A stretch of DNA of 64,000 nt, from assembly GCF_963082655.1 (NCBI RefSeq), contig NC_081553.1, positions 36,653,509 through 36,717,508 on the forward strand, written 5' to 3'. Below the pieces are notes generated by a model. That model ran no database searches. It was not told the origin of the DNA and saw only the letters and a list, made by a program, of their open reading frames with translations. This document shows, piece after piece, positions 44,417 through 56,205 of this stretch. A program made the position numbers and the translations under genes. Origin of the DNA: Stomoxys calcitrans (lineage: Eukaryota > Arthropoda > Insecta > Diptera > Muscidae). Numbering within the stretch: position 1 is the first letter of the stretch; each line of letters opens with the position of its first letter.

Positions 44417-46339
44417 TTAATCGACTTCTTCAACTGTGGGACCTTTGTAACCACCACTGCCAAAACCTCCAGACTGTTGCCCGCAATTGTTGCCACTTCC
44501 TCCTCCATTGGCCTGTTGATGCATGCGAGTCATAACCGGTTGGCAGATTTTGGTCAACTCTTGCATTTTGTATTCGAATTCTTCCTTCTCAGCTGTGGTG
44601 TTGCCATCCAGCCATTGAATGGTTTCTTTGCATTTCTCCATAACTCGATCTTTGTCTGAATGCGGAATTTTATCACCGGCATCTTCGACAGCCTGCTTGA
44701 CACTGAAGACATACGACTCCAATTGATTACGGGCGGCAATACGTTGACGATGCTTCTCATCCTCTTCGGCATAGCGCTCCGCCTCGTTCACCATACGATC
44801 TATATCGGCCTGTGACAAACGACCCTTATCGTTCTTAATGACTATATTTTTTGCATTACCAGTGCTCATCTCCTTGGCTGTCACATTCAGAATGCCATTG
44901 GCATCTAGATCAAAGGTAACATCGACTTTGGGCACTCCACGAGGTGCTGGAGGTATGCCCGTCAAATTGAACGTTCCCAGAAGATTGTTGTCCTTGGTCA
45001 TGGCACGTTCACCTTCGAAGACCTGAATGGTAACGGCTGGCTGGTTGTCTGCATAGGTGGTAAATGTCTTGGATTGTTTGCATGGAATGCGTGAGTTGCG
45101 TTCAATCAATTTGGTCATAACACCACCTGCTGTTTCTATGCCAAGTGAGAGGGGAGCCACATCAACCAATAGAACATCTTGAATGACACTGCTTTTATCT
45201 CCACTCAAAATAGCCGCTTGTATGGCAGCCCCATAGGCCACAGCTTCATCGGGATTTATGGACAAATTCAGGCTCTTGCCACAGAAGAATTGCTGCAACA
45301 GATTTTGTACCTTGGGAATACGTGTAGAGCCACCCACTAGTACAATGTCATGGACTTGATTCTTGTCCATTTTGGCATCGTTTAAAGCCTTCTCTACTGG
45401 CTGCAACGTGTTGCGGAACAAGTCTGAACACAATTCCTCGAAACGAGCTCGACTGATTTTCGTATAGAAATCAATGCCTTCGAACAGGGCACCCACCTCA
45501 ATTGTAGCCTCGGTACTGGATGACAGGGTTCGTTTGGCCCGCTCCGCAGCGGACCGCAAACGTCTCAATGCACGTGGATTCGAACGCATGTCCTTTTTGT
45601 ATTTGCGTTTAAATTCCTCAGCAAAATGATTGACTAGACGATTATCAAAGTCCTCACCGCCCAGATGAGTGTCGCCCGCAGTTGCTTTTACCTCGAACAG
45701 AGAACCCTCATCAATGGTTAGAATAGAGACATCGAAAGTACCACCACCAAGATCGAAAATGAGCACATTACGTTCTCCCTTCAAGTTCTTGTCCAGGCCG
45801 TAAGCCAAAGCGGCCGCTGTGGGTTCATTAATGATTCTTAAAACATTGAGGCCTGCAATGGCGCCTGCATCCTTTGTAGCTTGGCGTTGTGAGTCATTGA
45901 AATAGGCAGGTACTGTAATCACAGCATCTCGAATGGTGGTGCCCAAATATGATTCAGCTGTCTCCTTCATTTTCGTCAAGACCATAGAGCTGACTTCCTC
46001 TGGAGCAAAACGTTTCTGTTCACCCTTGAATTCGACACATATTTTGGGTTTGCCACAATCGTTCATCACCTTGAAGGGCCAATGTTTCATGTCATCTTGA
46101 ATTTTGGGATCTTCAAATTTGCGACCAATCAAACGCTTGGCATCGAATACTGTGTTCTTGGGATTCATAGCTACTTGGTTCTTGGCGGCATCGCCAATCA
46201 AACGTTCCGTGTCGGAAAAGGCCACATAGCTGGGCGTTGTGCGATTGCCTTGGTCGTTGGCGATGATTTCCACTTTGCCATGTTGAAAGACACCAACGCA
46301 GGAGTAGGTTGTGCCCAAATCAATACCAATTGCAACCAT
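44417..46339 (-). CDS. Hsp70: Inducible Hsp70 chaperone, inverted-pair copy A
   Basis: Intronless, 640 aa, as typical for heat-inducible fly Hsp70. The ATG at 46339 ([13 protein letters not shown]) is chosen because the upstream in-frame stretch has no ATG. ATPase signatures: IDLGTTYS (5-12), [28 protein letters not shown]. The substrate domain ends in a Gly-rich tail with GPTVEEVD, the cytosolic EEVD motif for TPR co-chaperones. The promoter is compact: TATA at 46550-46557, HSE core at 46599-46629, 184-nt A-rich leader. It is one arm of a roughly 3-kb inverted repeat with 50117-52039; the only amino-acid difference I find is Met567 here versus Leu567 in copy B. By position it may correspond to Drosophila Hsp68. 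Confidence 0.97.
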   Translation of the reverse strand: MVAIGIDLGTTYSCVGVFQHGKVEIIANDQGNRTTPSYVAFSDTERLIGDAAKNQVAMNPKNTVFDAKRLIGRKFEDPKIQDDMKHWPFKVMNDCGKPKICVEFKGEQKRFAPEEVSSMVLTKMKETAESYLGTTIRDAVITVPAYFNDSQRQATKDAGAIAGLNVLRIINEPTAAALAYGLDKNLKGERNVLIFDLGGGTFDVSILTIDEGSLFEVKATAGDTHLGGEDFDNRLVNHFAEEFKRKYKKDMRSNPRALRRLRSAAERAKRTLSSSTEATIEVGALFEGIDFYTKISRARFEELCSDLFRNTLQPVEKALNDAKMDKNQVHDIVLVGGSTRIPKVQNLLQQFFCGKSLNLSINPDEAVAYGAAIQAAILSGDKSSVIQDVLLVDVAPLSLGIETAGGVMTKLIERNSRIPCKQSKTFTTYADNQPAVTIQVFEGERAMTKDNNLLGTFNLTGIPPAPRGVPKVDVTFDLDANGILNVTAKEMSTGNAKNIVIKNDKGRLSQADIDRMVNEAERYAEEDEKHRQRIAARNQLESYVFSVKQAVEDAGDKIPHSDKDRVMEKCKETIQWLDGNTTAEKEEFEYKMQELTKICQPVMTRMHQQANGGGSGNNCGQQSGGFGSGGYKGPTVEEVD

Positions 46340-46519
46340 TTTGATGTTATTTGCAACAAATGTCTTTTTAGTTTTTTTCAATAAAATTAACTTTTATTTC
46401 TAACTTCAACTTTGTAACGTTATATATTTTTCGGTTAGTTTTTCTTTTTGTTTGACGAGTTTGAACTACGCATCACTTCTTCTTCTCTTAGCGTCTTGCT
46501 GTTTTGATTTATTGTTATT

Positions 46520-46629
46520 AACTGATGCCTCAAGAGAGCCAACAACGGCTATTTATAGTCGATGCCACTGTGACCCACCATTGGTACTGAATGCAAGAGA
46601 AAATTCTATAGGAATTTTCTTGAACATTC
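46520..46629 (-). promoter_or_regulatory. Heat-shock promoter of Hsp70 copy A
   Basis: Initiator TCAGTT at 46525-46520 (start site about 46523), TATAAATA at 46557-46550 some 30 bp upstream, then an array of HSF pentamers: GAAaaTTC (46599-46606), GAAttTTC (46612-46619), ttGAAcaTTC (46620-46629), with more divergent units to about 46660. No distance or order differences from copy B. Confidence 0.85.
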
Positions 46630-47285
46630 TGGGGAATCTCGAATATTTTGGCACGTTCTCTTAAATGCTATTGTTGTTTAATTGTTTTGGGATTGTCTGA
46701 CCCTATCTTCACCCTACAAGAATATGAAGAAAATCAAGTACATATAACTTTTAATATAGTTACGTGTACATACATATACTCATAAGTCATATGTACGTGT
46801 AGCTAATAATTAAATTATAATTACATTTCAAAGACAGCAAGTAACTGAAGCTATCGGTCCAAGGGGGAACAAATAGGTATTTTAGGAAGTTATTAAACCA
46901 ATGAATTTACTGCGAACAAACCATCAAAGAGAATAAAACACTTTTTCTTTCATTTACATATGCACAACCGTTCCTTAACGAATATGTTAGATTTATAAAG
47001 AGCACGGTGCTGTGCTACTGTAGGGTGCTTAGGTGCGTTTCCACAAGAGCAAAAAAAACACTACATTTACATTTAATTTTCTCTTAGGCCACTCACACAG
47101 TGTGTACTCAGTGCACACACACACACACACACACACATATTTCCATTTCAGAGTTCAAAATTAACTGAGAAAACATAATACTGCCTCAGTTCATTACTCT
47201 TAAAATCCCCTATGACGTCCTTTTCTCTTTCTTGTTCTGAAAATCTTGACCTACCACCATATAATTGCGATTGTGTGTGCCTCAT

Positions 47286-49214
47286 ATGTGTGTAAATGCA
47301 AGTGAAATAGAAAGTTCAATATGGAAATCTAATGAAAGTTGTTTTAAAACGCATTAAATAGATAAATTCTATATAGATAAGAATTTGAATTGATAGATAA
47401 TCTAAGAACATTCCGCAAGCAGAATTATGCTCTCATTTATTCAGTTACCTTTGTTTGCATTTTTTAAATATGCATTATATCATAATATAAGTATGAGTAA
47501 ATTAAAAGAAAATAATGATGATATCGTTACAATAATTAAAAGTATTGATTTTCACCATGAATAAAAAAAATTTCGTTAAAAGCGAATATAGTACCACCCT
47601 TAAACCTTAAATTTTCAAATCCATCAAGCTTGGTAGAAAAATATCAACGTTTGGATTGACAGGGTTTTAAATTTATCACAAATTGGCAGACGTTTTTTAA
47701 TTTTTATTCCCTACACCACTATTGTGGTACAGGGTATAACTTGTAAGTACTTTGTTTGCAACACCCAGAAGGAAGAGAGGTAGACCCATTATACCGATCA
47801 ACTCAGAATAACTTTCTGATTCGAATTAGCTCTGTCCGTCTGTCTCTCTGTCCATGTTAATTTGTGTACATAGTACAGGTTGCAATTTTCAACCGATAGT
47901 CTTCAAGTTTGGCACGGTCATCCTTTTTGCCATAGTGACGAATCCTATGAAATTGGAAAAAATGGTTCAGATTTGGATATAGCTCGTCCGATTTGGACTT
48001 AAACTGCAATATTATCGATTCTCACAAAGTTTGGCACAAGAAAGTCTCTTATTAGTCTCGACATTACTGGTGAATTAGAAAGATCTTTGAAATCGCACTT
48101 ATCACCGGATATTCCCAAAATTTTGCATTACGCTTCTACGATTACCACAAAAACCAGTGCATTTTAGTCGAAATCGATTCAGATTTTCATCAATGGCGTA
48201 GCTATACATTAAAAAATATGATCCGTACAAAATTTGTTCGGGCTGTGAATGGCACATTTGAGGTCTGATTTTGAAATTTATTTCTTTGTGTGATAGTACC
48301 TGCCAAATCCTTCCTTCCTGCAATTTTCGCTTTTTATATTGCAATCCCCAACGATTTACATCAATATTAAGTATCTGTGCAAAATGTCAAGCGACTAGCT
48401 TTATGCGTTCGACCTCTACCATGATTTCGACAGACGGACGGACATAGGTAGATCGACTCGGAACGTCGAGTCGTTCAACAATATATATACTTTAGGGGGT
48501 CTTAGACAAATATTTCGAGGTGTTACAAACGGAATGACTAGATTTTTATTCCTCCATCCCATGGTGGTGGGTATAACGAGCTACAATACAATAAAAAACA
48601 AAATGAGTGCACAATATAGACATGAAGCAAATGGCACGCTCACAACCTGTGCCCTGAAGAAGGTTACGTCACTTGCGCAGCTGATGAAATATTTCAATTT
48701 CAGAGTTGTATCCAAATACACTCTAATGTCAAATGGTTTGTTTGCATTTTAAAGTTTTTTTTTTTCAATATTTTGTTTATTTTTTCACATTTTTAATGTT
48801 TTAATTTATAATTTAAACCCTGTTTACACTGCTCATTAAATCCGGATTTAAGGCTCTCGTCAGCTGATTTTATAAAGGGAAAACAGATGATCGAGCCATT
48901 AAATACGTATTTAAAGAGCGGTGTTTTTTTTTTTTGGCTAACTAGAATGTTAATTAGACAGTGTACAGAAATTTCTACCCATATCCCCAAAAGGGTTTTA
49001 TCGTAGATTTTATTGTTGTTGGACTTGTAACGCTACCTTCTACAATTGTGCAATGATCGAAATGTAATGCGTTTTAAGTTGCTTTTTTTATTCTTCATAA
49101 AACTCAAAATCAAAGAAACATCAAAGTATTATTCTGCACATTTTTATAATAAATCATTTTCTAATTTCCGTTCCGAACTTTCCATTTCATTTGGCATTTC
49201 ATGCGGCACACAGA
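47286..49214. other. Spacer between the Hsp70 arms, with a module repeat
   Basis: About 1.9 kb unique to the centre. Contains the module repeat at 47,700-48,580, a MITE-end scrap at 47,570-47,605 ('gttaaaagcgaatatagtaccaccc') and AT-rich DNA. No gene seen. Confidence 0.65.
47700..48580. repeat. Tandem-module repeat (about 150-bp family)
   Basis: Starts 'ccctacaccactattgtggtacagggtataa', then 'gcaacacccagaaggaagagaggtagaccca..ataccgatca' and 'tctgtccgtctgtc', then modules. Start matches the mirrored end of 57,790-59,085. Confidence 0.8.
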
Positions 49215-49826
49215 ATCGCAATTATATGGTGGTAGGCCAGGATTTTCAGAAGAAGAAAGAGAATAGAAAACATAGCGGATTTTAAGAGTAATGAACTGAG
49301 GCAGTATTATGTTTTCTCAGTTAATTTTAAACTCTGAAATGCGAATGTGTGTGTGCACTGAGTACACACTGTGTGGTGGCCTAAGAGAAAATTAAATGTC
49401 AATGTGGTATTCTTTTTCTCTTGTGGAAATGCACCTAAGTACCCTACAGTAGCACAGCTCGGTGCTACTTTAAAATCTTATTCCTTAAGAAACGGTTTTG
49501 CATATGTAAATGAAAGAAAAAGTTCGCAGTTGTTCGCAGTAAATTCATTGGTTTAATAATTTCCTAAAATACCTATTTGTTCCCCCTTAGACCGACAGCT
49601 TCAGTTACTTGCTGTTTTTGAAATTTAATTGTAATTTTATTAAATATGTAGGTAGTTACACGTACATATGATATAAGTATATGTATGTACATGTAATTAT
49701 ATTAAAAGTTATATGTACTTGATTTTCTTCATATCCTGGTAGGGTGAAGACATGGTCAGACAATCCCAAAACAATTAAACAACAATAGCATTTAAGAGAA
49801 CATACCAAAATATTCGAGATTCCCCA

Positions 49827-49936
49827 GAATGTTCAAGAAAATTCCTATAGAATTTTCTCTTGCATTCAGTACCAATGGTGGGTCACAGTGGCATCGACTA
49901 TAAATAGCCGTTGTTGGCTCTCTTGAGGCATCAGTT
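49827..49936 (+). promoter_or_regulatory. Heat-shock promoter of Hsp70 copy B
   Basis: Four contiguous alternating HSF pentamers GAAtgTTCaaGAAaaTTC at 49827-49844 plus GAAttTTC at 49850-49857; TATAAATA at 49899-49906; initiator TCAGTT at 49931-49936 (start about 49933). Predicted leader of 184 nt, free of upstream ATG in frame. An upstream TTCGAGATTCC (49813-49823) adds weaker HSE units. Confidence 0.87.
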
Positions 49937-50116
49937 AATAACAATAAATCAAAACAGCAAGACGCTAAGAGAAGAAGAAGTGATGCGTAGTTCAAACTCG
50001 TCAAACAAAAAGAAAAACTAACCGAAAAATATATAACGTTACAAAGTTGAAGTTAGAAATAAAAGTTAATTTTATTGAAAAAAACTAAAAAGACATTTGT
50101 TGCAAATAACATCAAA

Positions 50117-52039
50117 ATGGTTGCAATTGGTATTGATTTGGGCACAACCTACTCCTGCGTTGGTGTCTTTCAACATGGCAAAGTGGAAATCATCGCCAAC
50201 GACCAAGGCAATCGCACAACGCCCAGCTATGTGGCCTTTTCCGACACGGAACGTTTGATTGGCGATGCCGCCAAGAACCAAGTAGCTATGAATCCCAAGA
50301 ACACAGTATTCGATGCCAAGCGTTTGATTGGTCGCAAATTTGAAGATCCCAAAATTCAAGATGACATGAAACATTGGCCCTTCAAGGTGATGAACGATTG
50401 TGGCAAACCCAAAATATGTGTCGAATTCAAGGGTGAACAGAAACGTTTTGCTCCAGAGGAAGTCAGCTCTATGGTCTTGACGAAAATGAAGGAGACAGCT
50501 GAATCATATTTGGGCACCACCATTCGAGATGCTGTGATTACAGTACCTGCCTATTTCAATGACTCACAACGCCAAGCTACAAAGGATGCAGGCGCCATTG
50601 CAGGCCTCAATGTTTTAAGAATCATTAATGAACCCACAGCGGCCGCTTTGGCTTACGGCCTGGACAAGAACTTGAAGGGAGAACGTAATGTGCTCATTTT
50701 CGATCTTGGTGGTGGTACTTTCGATGTCTCTATTCTAACCATTGATGAGGGTTCTCTGTTCGAGGTAAAAGCAACTGCGGGCGACACTCATCTGGGCGGT
50801 GAGGACTTTGATAATCGTCTAGTCAATCATTTTGCTGAGGAATTTAAACGCAAATACAAAAAGGACATGCGTTCGAATCCACGTGCATTGAGACGTTTGC
50901 GGTCCGCTGCGGAGCGGGCCAAACGAACCCTGTCATCCAGTACCGAGGCTACAATTGAGGTGGGTGCCCTGTTCGAAGGCATTGATTTCTATACGAAAAT
51001 CAGTCGAGCTCGTTTCGAGGAATTGTGTTCAGACTTGTTCCGCAACACGTTGCAGCCAGTAGAGAAGGCTTTAAACGATGCCAAAATGGACAAGAATCAA
51101 GTCCATGACATTGTACTAGTGGGTGGCTCAACACGTATTCCCAAGGTACAAAATCTGTTGCAGCAATTCTTCTGTGGCAAGAGCCTGAATTTGTCCATAA
51201 ATCCCGATGAAGCTGTGGCCTATGGGGCTGCCATACAAGCGGCTATTTTGAGTGGAGACAAAAGCAGTGTCATTCAAGATGTTCTATTGGTTGATGTGGC
51301 TCCCCTCTCACTTGGCATAGAAACAGCAGGTGGTGTTATGACCAAATTGATTGAACGAAACTCACGCATTCCATGCAAACAATCCAAGACATTTACCACC
51401 TATGCAGACAACCAGCCAGCCGTTACCATTCAGGTCTTCGAAGGCGAACGTGCCATGACCAAGGACAACAATCTTCTGGGAACGTTCAATTTGACGGGCA
51501 TACCTCCAGCACCTCGTGGAGTGCCCAAAGTCGATGTTACCTTTGATCTAGATGCCAATGGCATTCTGAATGTGACAGCCAAGGAGATGAGCACTGGTAA
51601 TGCAAAGAATATAGTCATTAAGAACGATAAGGGTCGTTTGTCACAGGCCGATATAGATCGTATGGTGAACGAGGCGGAGCGCTATGCCGAAGAGGATGAG
51701 AAGCATCGTCAACGTATTGCCGCCCGTAATCAATTGGAGTCGTATGTCTTCAGTGTCAAGCAGGCTGTCGAAGATGCCGGTGATAAAATTCCGCATTCAG
51801 ACAAAGATCGAGTTTTGGAAAAATGCAAAGAAACCATTCAATGGCTGGATGGCAATACCACAGCTGAGAAGGAAGAATTCGAATATAAAATGCAAGAGTT
51901 AACCAAAATCTGCCAACCGGTTATGACCCGCATGCATCAACAGGCCAATGGAGGAGGAAGTGGCAACAATTGCGGACAACAGTCGGGAGGTTTTGGTAGT
52001 GGTGGTTACAAAGGTCCCACAGTTGAAGAAGTCGATTAA
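50117..52039 (+). CDS. Hsp70: Inducible Hsp70 chaperone, inverted-pair copy B
   Basis: 640 aa, intronless, nearly identical to copy A. Silent differences are rare through the first about 1.65 kb (for example one base in the VLVGGST codons) and become frequent in the last about 270 nt, where Leu567 replaces Met567. Domain signatures and the GPTVEEVD tail match copy A. It is transcribed away from copy A, the arrangement known for the Drosophila 87A Hsp70 pair. The ATG at 50117 has an ATCAAAATGG context. Stress-induced cytosolic chaperone; regulated by HSF through the upstream HSE cluster. Confidence 0.97.
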   Translation: MVAIGIDLGTTYSCVGVFQHGKVEIIANDQGNRTTPSYVAFSDTERLIGDAAKNQVAMNPKNTVFDAKRLIGRKFEDPKIQDDMKHWPFKVMNDCGKPKICVEFKGEQKRFAPEEVSSMVLTKMKETAESYLGTTIRDAVITVPAYFNDSQRQATKDAGAIAGLNVLRIINEPTAAALAYGLDKNLKGERNVLIFDLGGGTFDVSILTIDEGSLFEVKATAGDTHLGGEDFDNRLVNHFAEEFKRKYKKDMRSNPRALRRLRSAAERAKRTLSSSTEATIEVGALFEGIDFYTKISRARFEELCSDLFRNTLQPVEKALNDAKMDKNQVHDIVLVGGSTRIPKVQNLLQQFFCGKSLNLSINPDEAVAYGAAIQAAILSGDKSSVIQDVLLVDVAPLSLGIETAGGVMTKLIERNSRIPCKQSKTFTTYADNQPAVTIQVFEGERAMTKDNNLLGTFNLTGIPPAPRGVPKVDVTFDLDANGILNVTAKEMSTGNAKNIVIKNDKGRLSQADIDRMVNEAERYAEEDEKHRQRIAARNQLESYVFSVKQAVEDAGDKIPHSDKDRVLEKCKETIQWLDGNTTAEKEEFEYKMQELTKICQPVMTRMHQQANGGGSGNNCGQQSGGFGSGGYKGPTVEEVD

Positions 52040-52156
52040 GTTAGAAATCAAATGTATAATTAGATTTTAAACAATTTTCTTAAAAGACTGGTTTATGTTT
52101 AAGTGATTACTCGTTAAGTAGAATTAAAATATTTGTTTAACTTTTAGTTATTGCTT

Positions 52157-52162
52157 AATAAA
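52157..52162 (+). terminator. Polyadenylation signal of Hsp70 copy B
   Basis: AATAAA about 118 nt after the stop codon. Confidence 0.6.
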
Positions 52163-52255
52163 ATACATAGTTTAAATGAAATGGATTTGTTTTTAGTTTT
52201 AATTCTTTAATGATGATTTTCTTAATTTAAGAGCAATGGATTGGGGTATCTTTTA

Positions 52256-52370
52256 TTTAGGTTAGGTTAGGTTGAAAAGAGGGTGCAGATATTAATCCGC
52301 CCCATGCCACTATGGGCATACACCTAAGCCAGTAATCGGTTTATTGTGCGCTCTAAAAACTATAAAGTAA
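52256..52370. repeat. Dispersed repeat with 'ggttaggttaggtt' end
   Basis: 'taggttaggttaggtt' followed by 'atattaatccgccccatgccactatgggcatacacctaagccagtaatcgg', matching 38,630-38,710. A similar 'ggttaggttagg' end begins the SINE at 56,044. Confidence 0.6.
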
Positions 52371-52389
52371 TCTCTGAAAAGAGGTTACT

Positions 52390-54345
52390 TCATAGTTGGT
52401 CTAAGCGGAGTTTGTGGGATGGGGCGTCCCCCAAAACTGGCTATCAAATTCGTTTTCTAATCTTAAATACCTTTCATTAGAGCCACATATTGTCATGGTT
52501 GGAAAATTTTTACTATTTGGGGGGTATTTTGGGGAAGGGGTGGTGTCCCAAATAATTGTCCCACATTTGGACATCCGATTCGTATTATACTCCCAAACAC
52601 CATTATTTGAGGCCCATATTGCGATGATCAGTAAGTTATTTGCTTGTTGTTGGGTGTTTTGGGGAAGGGGTAGACCCCCAGAAAATTGGTCCCGAAGGTG
52701 GGTATCAATTTCGTGCTCATAGTCGGTAAATATACTCGATTTAGGGCTGTTTTGAGGAGTGGGGTGGTCACCCAAACACTTAGCCCTGAAAATATATCAG
52801 CATCGTGCTCTACTCTCAAATATCCTTTATTTGAACCCCATATTGCCATTGACCTCAAAATTGGATATCAAATACGTTTGCTTATTTACTTTCATTTAAT
52901 AAGGGGTTTATTGCAAAAGTCGGTAAATATGTCCGGTTCGGGGTAGGGGCCCTAAAAACTATCCATAACGAGCTGCACTCTCCTTAAGACCCATATTATC
53001 ATGGTGAGCATAAACGTTCTATTTGGGGGTTGTTATATTGATGGAACGGAGGCCACCGTAGCGCAGAGGTTAGCATGTGCGCCTATGACGCTGAAAGCCT
53101 GGGTTCGAATCCTGGCGTGACCATCAGAAAAAAATTTTCAGCGGTGGTTTTCCCCTCCTAATGCTGGCAACATTTGCGAGGTACTATGCCATGAGCTTAA
53201 ACTTGAATCGGACCGCACTCATTAATATGTGAGAAGTTTGCCCCTGTTCCTTAGTGGAATGTTCATGGGCAAAATTTGCAATTTGCATATATTGATGGAA
53301 CGACACTTAGACAGTTGATCCCGAATGTTTATATCACATTCGTGGTCAACTCCCAAATAGCTTTCATTTGAGCCCCATATTACCATAGTCGGCAAACATG
53401 TCCGGTTTGGGGAATGAGGCGGCCACCCAATGACTTGGCCCTAAAAATATATATTAGATTCGTGTTCTACTCTAAAATACCTCTTATTTGAGCCCCATAT
53501 TGCAATGGTCAGCATATACGCCATATTTGAGTGGTTTTACGGGCGTGGGGTGGCCCCATAGATACTTTTTCCCCAATATTGATATCAGATTCGTGCTTTA
53601 CTCGCAAAGACTTTTCATTGGAGCCCCAGATTGGTATGATTGTAAATTTGTGCTCTTTGGGGGTGTTTTTTAGGAGGGCGGCTCCGCAAACACTTGGTCT
53701 CACATTTGTATTTTACACTCAAATACCTTTGATTTGAGCCCCATATGACATGATTAGTAAATAAGTCCAGTTTGGGGGGGTGTATTTGGGAAGGGGTGGA
53801 CCCCCAGAAACTTGGACCTACGTTTGTACATCAAATTCGCAAATACCTTTCATATGAGTCCCATATTGCCATGGTCAGTAAATATGTCCGATTTAGGGGT
53901 GTTTGGGGGTTGGGGTGGTCCCCCAAACACTTGGTCCGATAATTGGATATCAGATACGTTTTCTACTCTTAAATACTTTTCATTTGAGTCCCATATTGTC
54001 GTTATTGGTCTAAATTTATATTCGGTAGGTTTTGGGGGTGGGGCGGCCCCCTTCAAATTTTGAACAAATTTTTGTTTTTAATATAAGAGAGCACACAAAA
54101 TTTCGCTTAAAACGCACCACCCATCTCCGATATTTGGCGTTTCTGAAAATTAGGGTAAGGGGGAGGGTCCGTCCCCCCTTCAGATATCAAAAAATGTAGA
54201 ACCCAATTTCACCACGGGATCATTATGCACCATCTGTGAAATTTTCAAAAAAATCGGTTCAGCCGTTTTTGAGTCTATAGGGAACACACAACCAAACAAA
54301 CCGACAAACAAACACAAATTGATTCTTATATATAAAATTATGTAA
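52390..54345. repeat. Tandem-module repeat (about 125-bp family), long copy
   Basis: At least ten modules spaced about 120-130 bp, each with 'tttgagccccatattgccatggtcagtaaatatgtccgatttgggg', 'gggcgtggggtgg.cccc.aaacacttgg' and 'ttggatatcagattcgtgttctactc.caaatacctttca'. The end (54,255-54,345) holds 'aatcggttcagccgtttttgagt' and 'cttatatataaaattatg', the reverse complement of the 5083-5165 terminus. Interrupted by a SINE at 53,049-53,288. Non-coding. Confidence 0.88.
53049..53288 (+). repeat. tRNA-derived SINE with perfect 14-bp target-site duplication
   Basis: Flanked by 'atattgatggaacg' at 53,035-53,048 and 53,289-53,302. A-box TAGCGCAGAGG and B-box GGTTCGAATCC are intact. About 85 nt of the body are missing relative to the 15,263 copy. 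It lies inside the 125-bp module array. Confidence 0.95.
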
Positions 54346-54490
54346 AAGTTTCGTAGAATTTCATGACCATAGGAAAATTTGTCAAAATTTCATTTCTATA
54401 AGAAATTTAGACAAAATTTAATTCCTAAGGAAATTTGTCAAAATTTGATTTCTAAGAAAATTTTGTCAAAATTTTATTTTATATACATTT
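54346..54490. repeat. Minisatellite-like 'aaattttgtcaaaatttcatttctata' repeats
   Basis: About four degenerate units of roughly 33 bp. The same unit recurs as a longer array at 59,095-59,365. Confidence 0.75.
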
Positions 54491-55403
54491 TATTAGGTAT
54501 ATACATACAGAACAAAGGTTGCTTCACTCAGTGCAGTCCTATTAAAGTTTTAGCTCAAAAGTACTTTTATATTCCGAGTTCAAACGGCGTGCTGCTTAGC
54601 GTTACCATTTGTTAGGGAAGTTTTAACATTTTTGTCAAAAATTTGGTACTGTAAATATTCTGTCAAAATTAAATTATGGTTAAGAAAATCTTTCGGTTAG
54701 CGTTTTTGAAAACCGGAACCGGCCAGTGTTACAAGTTTTGACTTTGTATGAGTTGCTGATGTTAGATATCTTTATACTCTACACCACGACTGCGGTACAG
54801 GGTATTATAAATGTGTGCATTTGTTTGCAACGCTAAGAAGGAGAAGGGCTAGACCCATCGATAAGTATACCGATCGGCTTAGAATAACTTTCTGATTCGA
54901 TTTCTGTCCGTCTGTCTGTATGACAATGTATTCTTGTAATCAAGGTACAGGTCGCATTTGTTGTCCGATTTTCATAAAATATTGCACAAGTCACTTTGTT
55001 AGTCCAAAGACGAACGCTAATGATCTTCAAAAAAATCGGTCCAGATTTAGATATAGCTACCATATATACCTTTCATCCGATATGTCCTTTTAAAATTTTA
55101 AAGAGGCCACAATTTTTGTTCGATCTTTACCAAATTTGGCAAGAAGTCCTTTTTATAACGTTCCATTATGAGTGAAAATTTTTATCGGAATCCGATCAGA
55201 TTTAGATGTAGCTCCTATATATATCTTTCATCCAATATGCCCTTTTAAAGTTGCAGAAGCTACAATTTCGGCTCGATCCTTTTTATATCTTCCCATTATG
55301 TGTGCAAATTTTCATTAAAATTGGTTCAGATTTAGATGTAGCTCCCATATATATCTTTCATCCGATAAGGCCTTTCAACCGAATTTGGCACGAGGTGCTT
55401 TGT

Positions 55404-55732
55404 AGGAAAATGCAAATTGCAAATTTTGCCCATGAACATTCCACTAAGGAACAGGGGCAAACTTCTCACATATCAATGAGTGCAGTCCGATTCAAGTTTT
55501 AAGCTCAATAATAAGGGGCCTCCTTTTTAAAGCCGAGTCCGAACGGCGTGCCGCAGTGCGACACCTCTTTGGAGAGAAGTTTTACATGGCATTGTACCTC
55601 ACGAATGTTGCCAGCATTAGGAGGGGAAAACCACCGCTGAAAATTTTTTCTGATGTTCTCGTCAGGATTCGAACCCAGGCGTTTAGCGTCATAGGCGGAC
55701 ATGCTAACCTCTGCGCTACGGTGGCCTCCTTT
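55404..55732 (-). repeat. tRNA-derived SINE, full-length, with target-site duplication
   Basis: Flanked by 'gtgctttgt' at 55,395-55,403 and 55,733-55,741. Minus strand reads head (A-box TAGCGCAGAGGTTAGCATG, B-box GGGTTCGAATCC), then body and the tail 'catgggcaaaatttgcaatttgcat'. Confidence 0.92.
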
Positions 55733-55797
55733 GTGCTTTGTTGGACGTCCCAATATATGTGCAAATTGTCATCAAAATCAGCCCGGATTTATATGTA

Positions 55798-56041
55798 TTG
55801 GGTTGCCCAAAAAGTAATTGCGGATTTTTCATATAGTCGGCATTGACAAATTTTTTCACAGCTTGTGACTCTGTAATTGCATTCTTTCTTCTGTCAGTTA
55901 TCAGCTGTTACTTTTAGCTTGCTTTAGAAAAAAAGTGTAAAAAAGTATATTTGATTAAAGTTCATTCATAAGTTCAAGTTTTATTAAAAATGCATTTACT
56001 TTCTTTTAAAAAAATCCGCAATTACTTTTTGGGCAACCCAA
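55798..56041. mobile_element. Mariner-type MITE (244 bp) with TA duplication
   Basis: TA at 55,796-55,797 and 56,042-56,043. Terminal repeats TTGGGTTGCCCAAAAAGTAA / TTACTTTTTGGGCAACCCAA are perfect. Internal sequence matches 19,895-20,116 in opposite orientation ('cagcttgtgactctgtaattgcattc'). Confidence 0.93.
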
Positions 56042-56043
56042 TA

Positions 56044-56205
56044 GGTTAGGTTAGGTAAAAGTGGCAGACCTTTACAGACTCGCTAAGACAATTTTAAGTC
56101 CATTGTGATACCACAGTAGCAACAGACCAAAACCTTTGGTGGGAATCGAACCGCTCGACCCCCGCTCTGGCAATATGAACAACTCGGCTACCGGAGTGCC
56201 TAGAT
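56044..56205 (-). repeat. Second tRNA-derived SINE family
   Basis: Minus strand begins near 56,205 with a tRNA-like head: A-box-like GTAGCCGAGTTGTTCA and B-box GGTTCGATTCC (56,147-56,157), and runs to a 'cctaacctaacc' end. Different in sequence from the other SINE family here. Confidence 0.78.

Larger units (their letters stand above)
44225..47285 (-). repeat. Left arm of Hsp70 inverted repeat
   Basis: Sequence from before the polyadenylation signal through the CDS, leader, promoter and about 600 bp upstream returns inverted at 49215-52190. Similarity is high in the CDS and promoter and falls with indels in the upstream 46,700-47,285 part ('gagttcaaaattaactgagaaaacataatactgcctcagtt' is still clear). 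Confidence 0.9.
49215..52190 (+). repeat. Right arm of Hsp70 inverted repeat
   Basis: Reverse complement partner of 44225-47285. Differences cluster in the upstream flank and the 3' end of the CDS. Confidence 0.9.

Noticed and set aside
46452..46664. 70-aa ORF upstream of Hsp70 copy A, mirrored at 49792-50004
   Set aside because: It overlaps the promoter and leader antisense to them; its conservation follows from the inverted repeat, not from coding constraint.
52390..54060. CRISPR-like regularly spaced repeats
   Set aside because: The modules are about 125 bp, degenerate and without unique spacers, in a fly nuclear genome.
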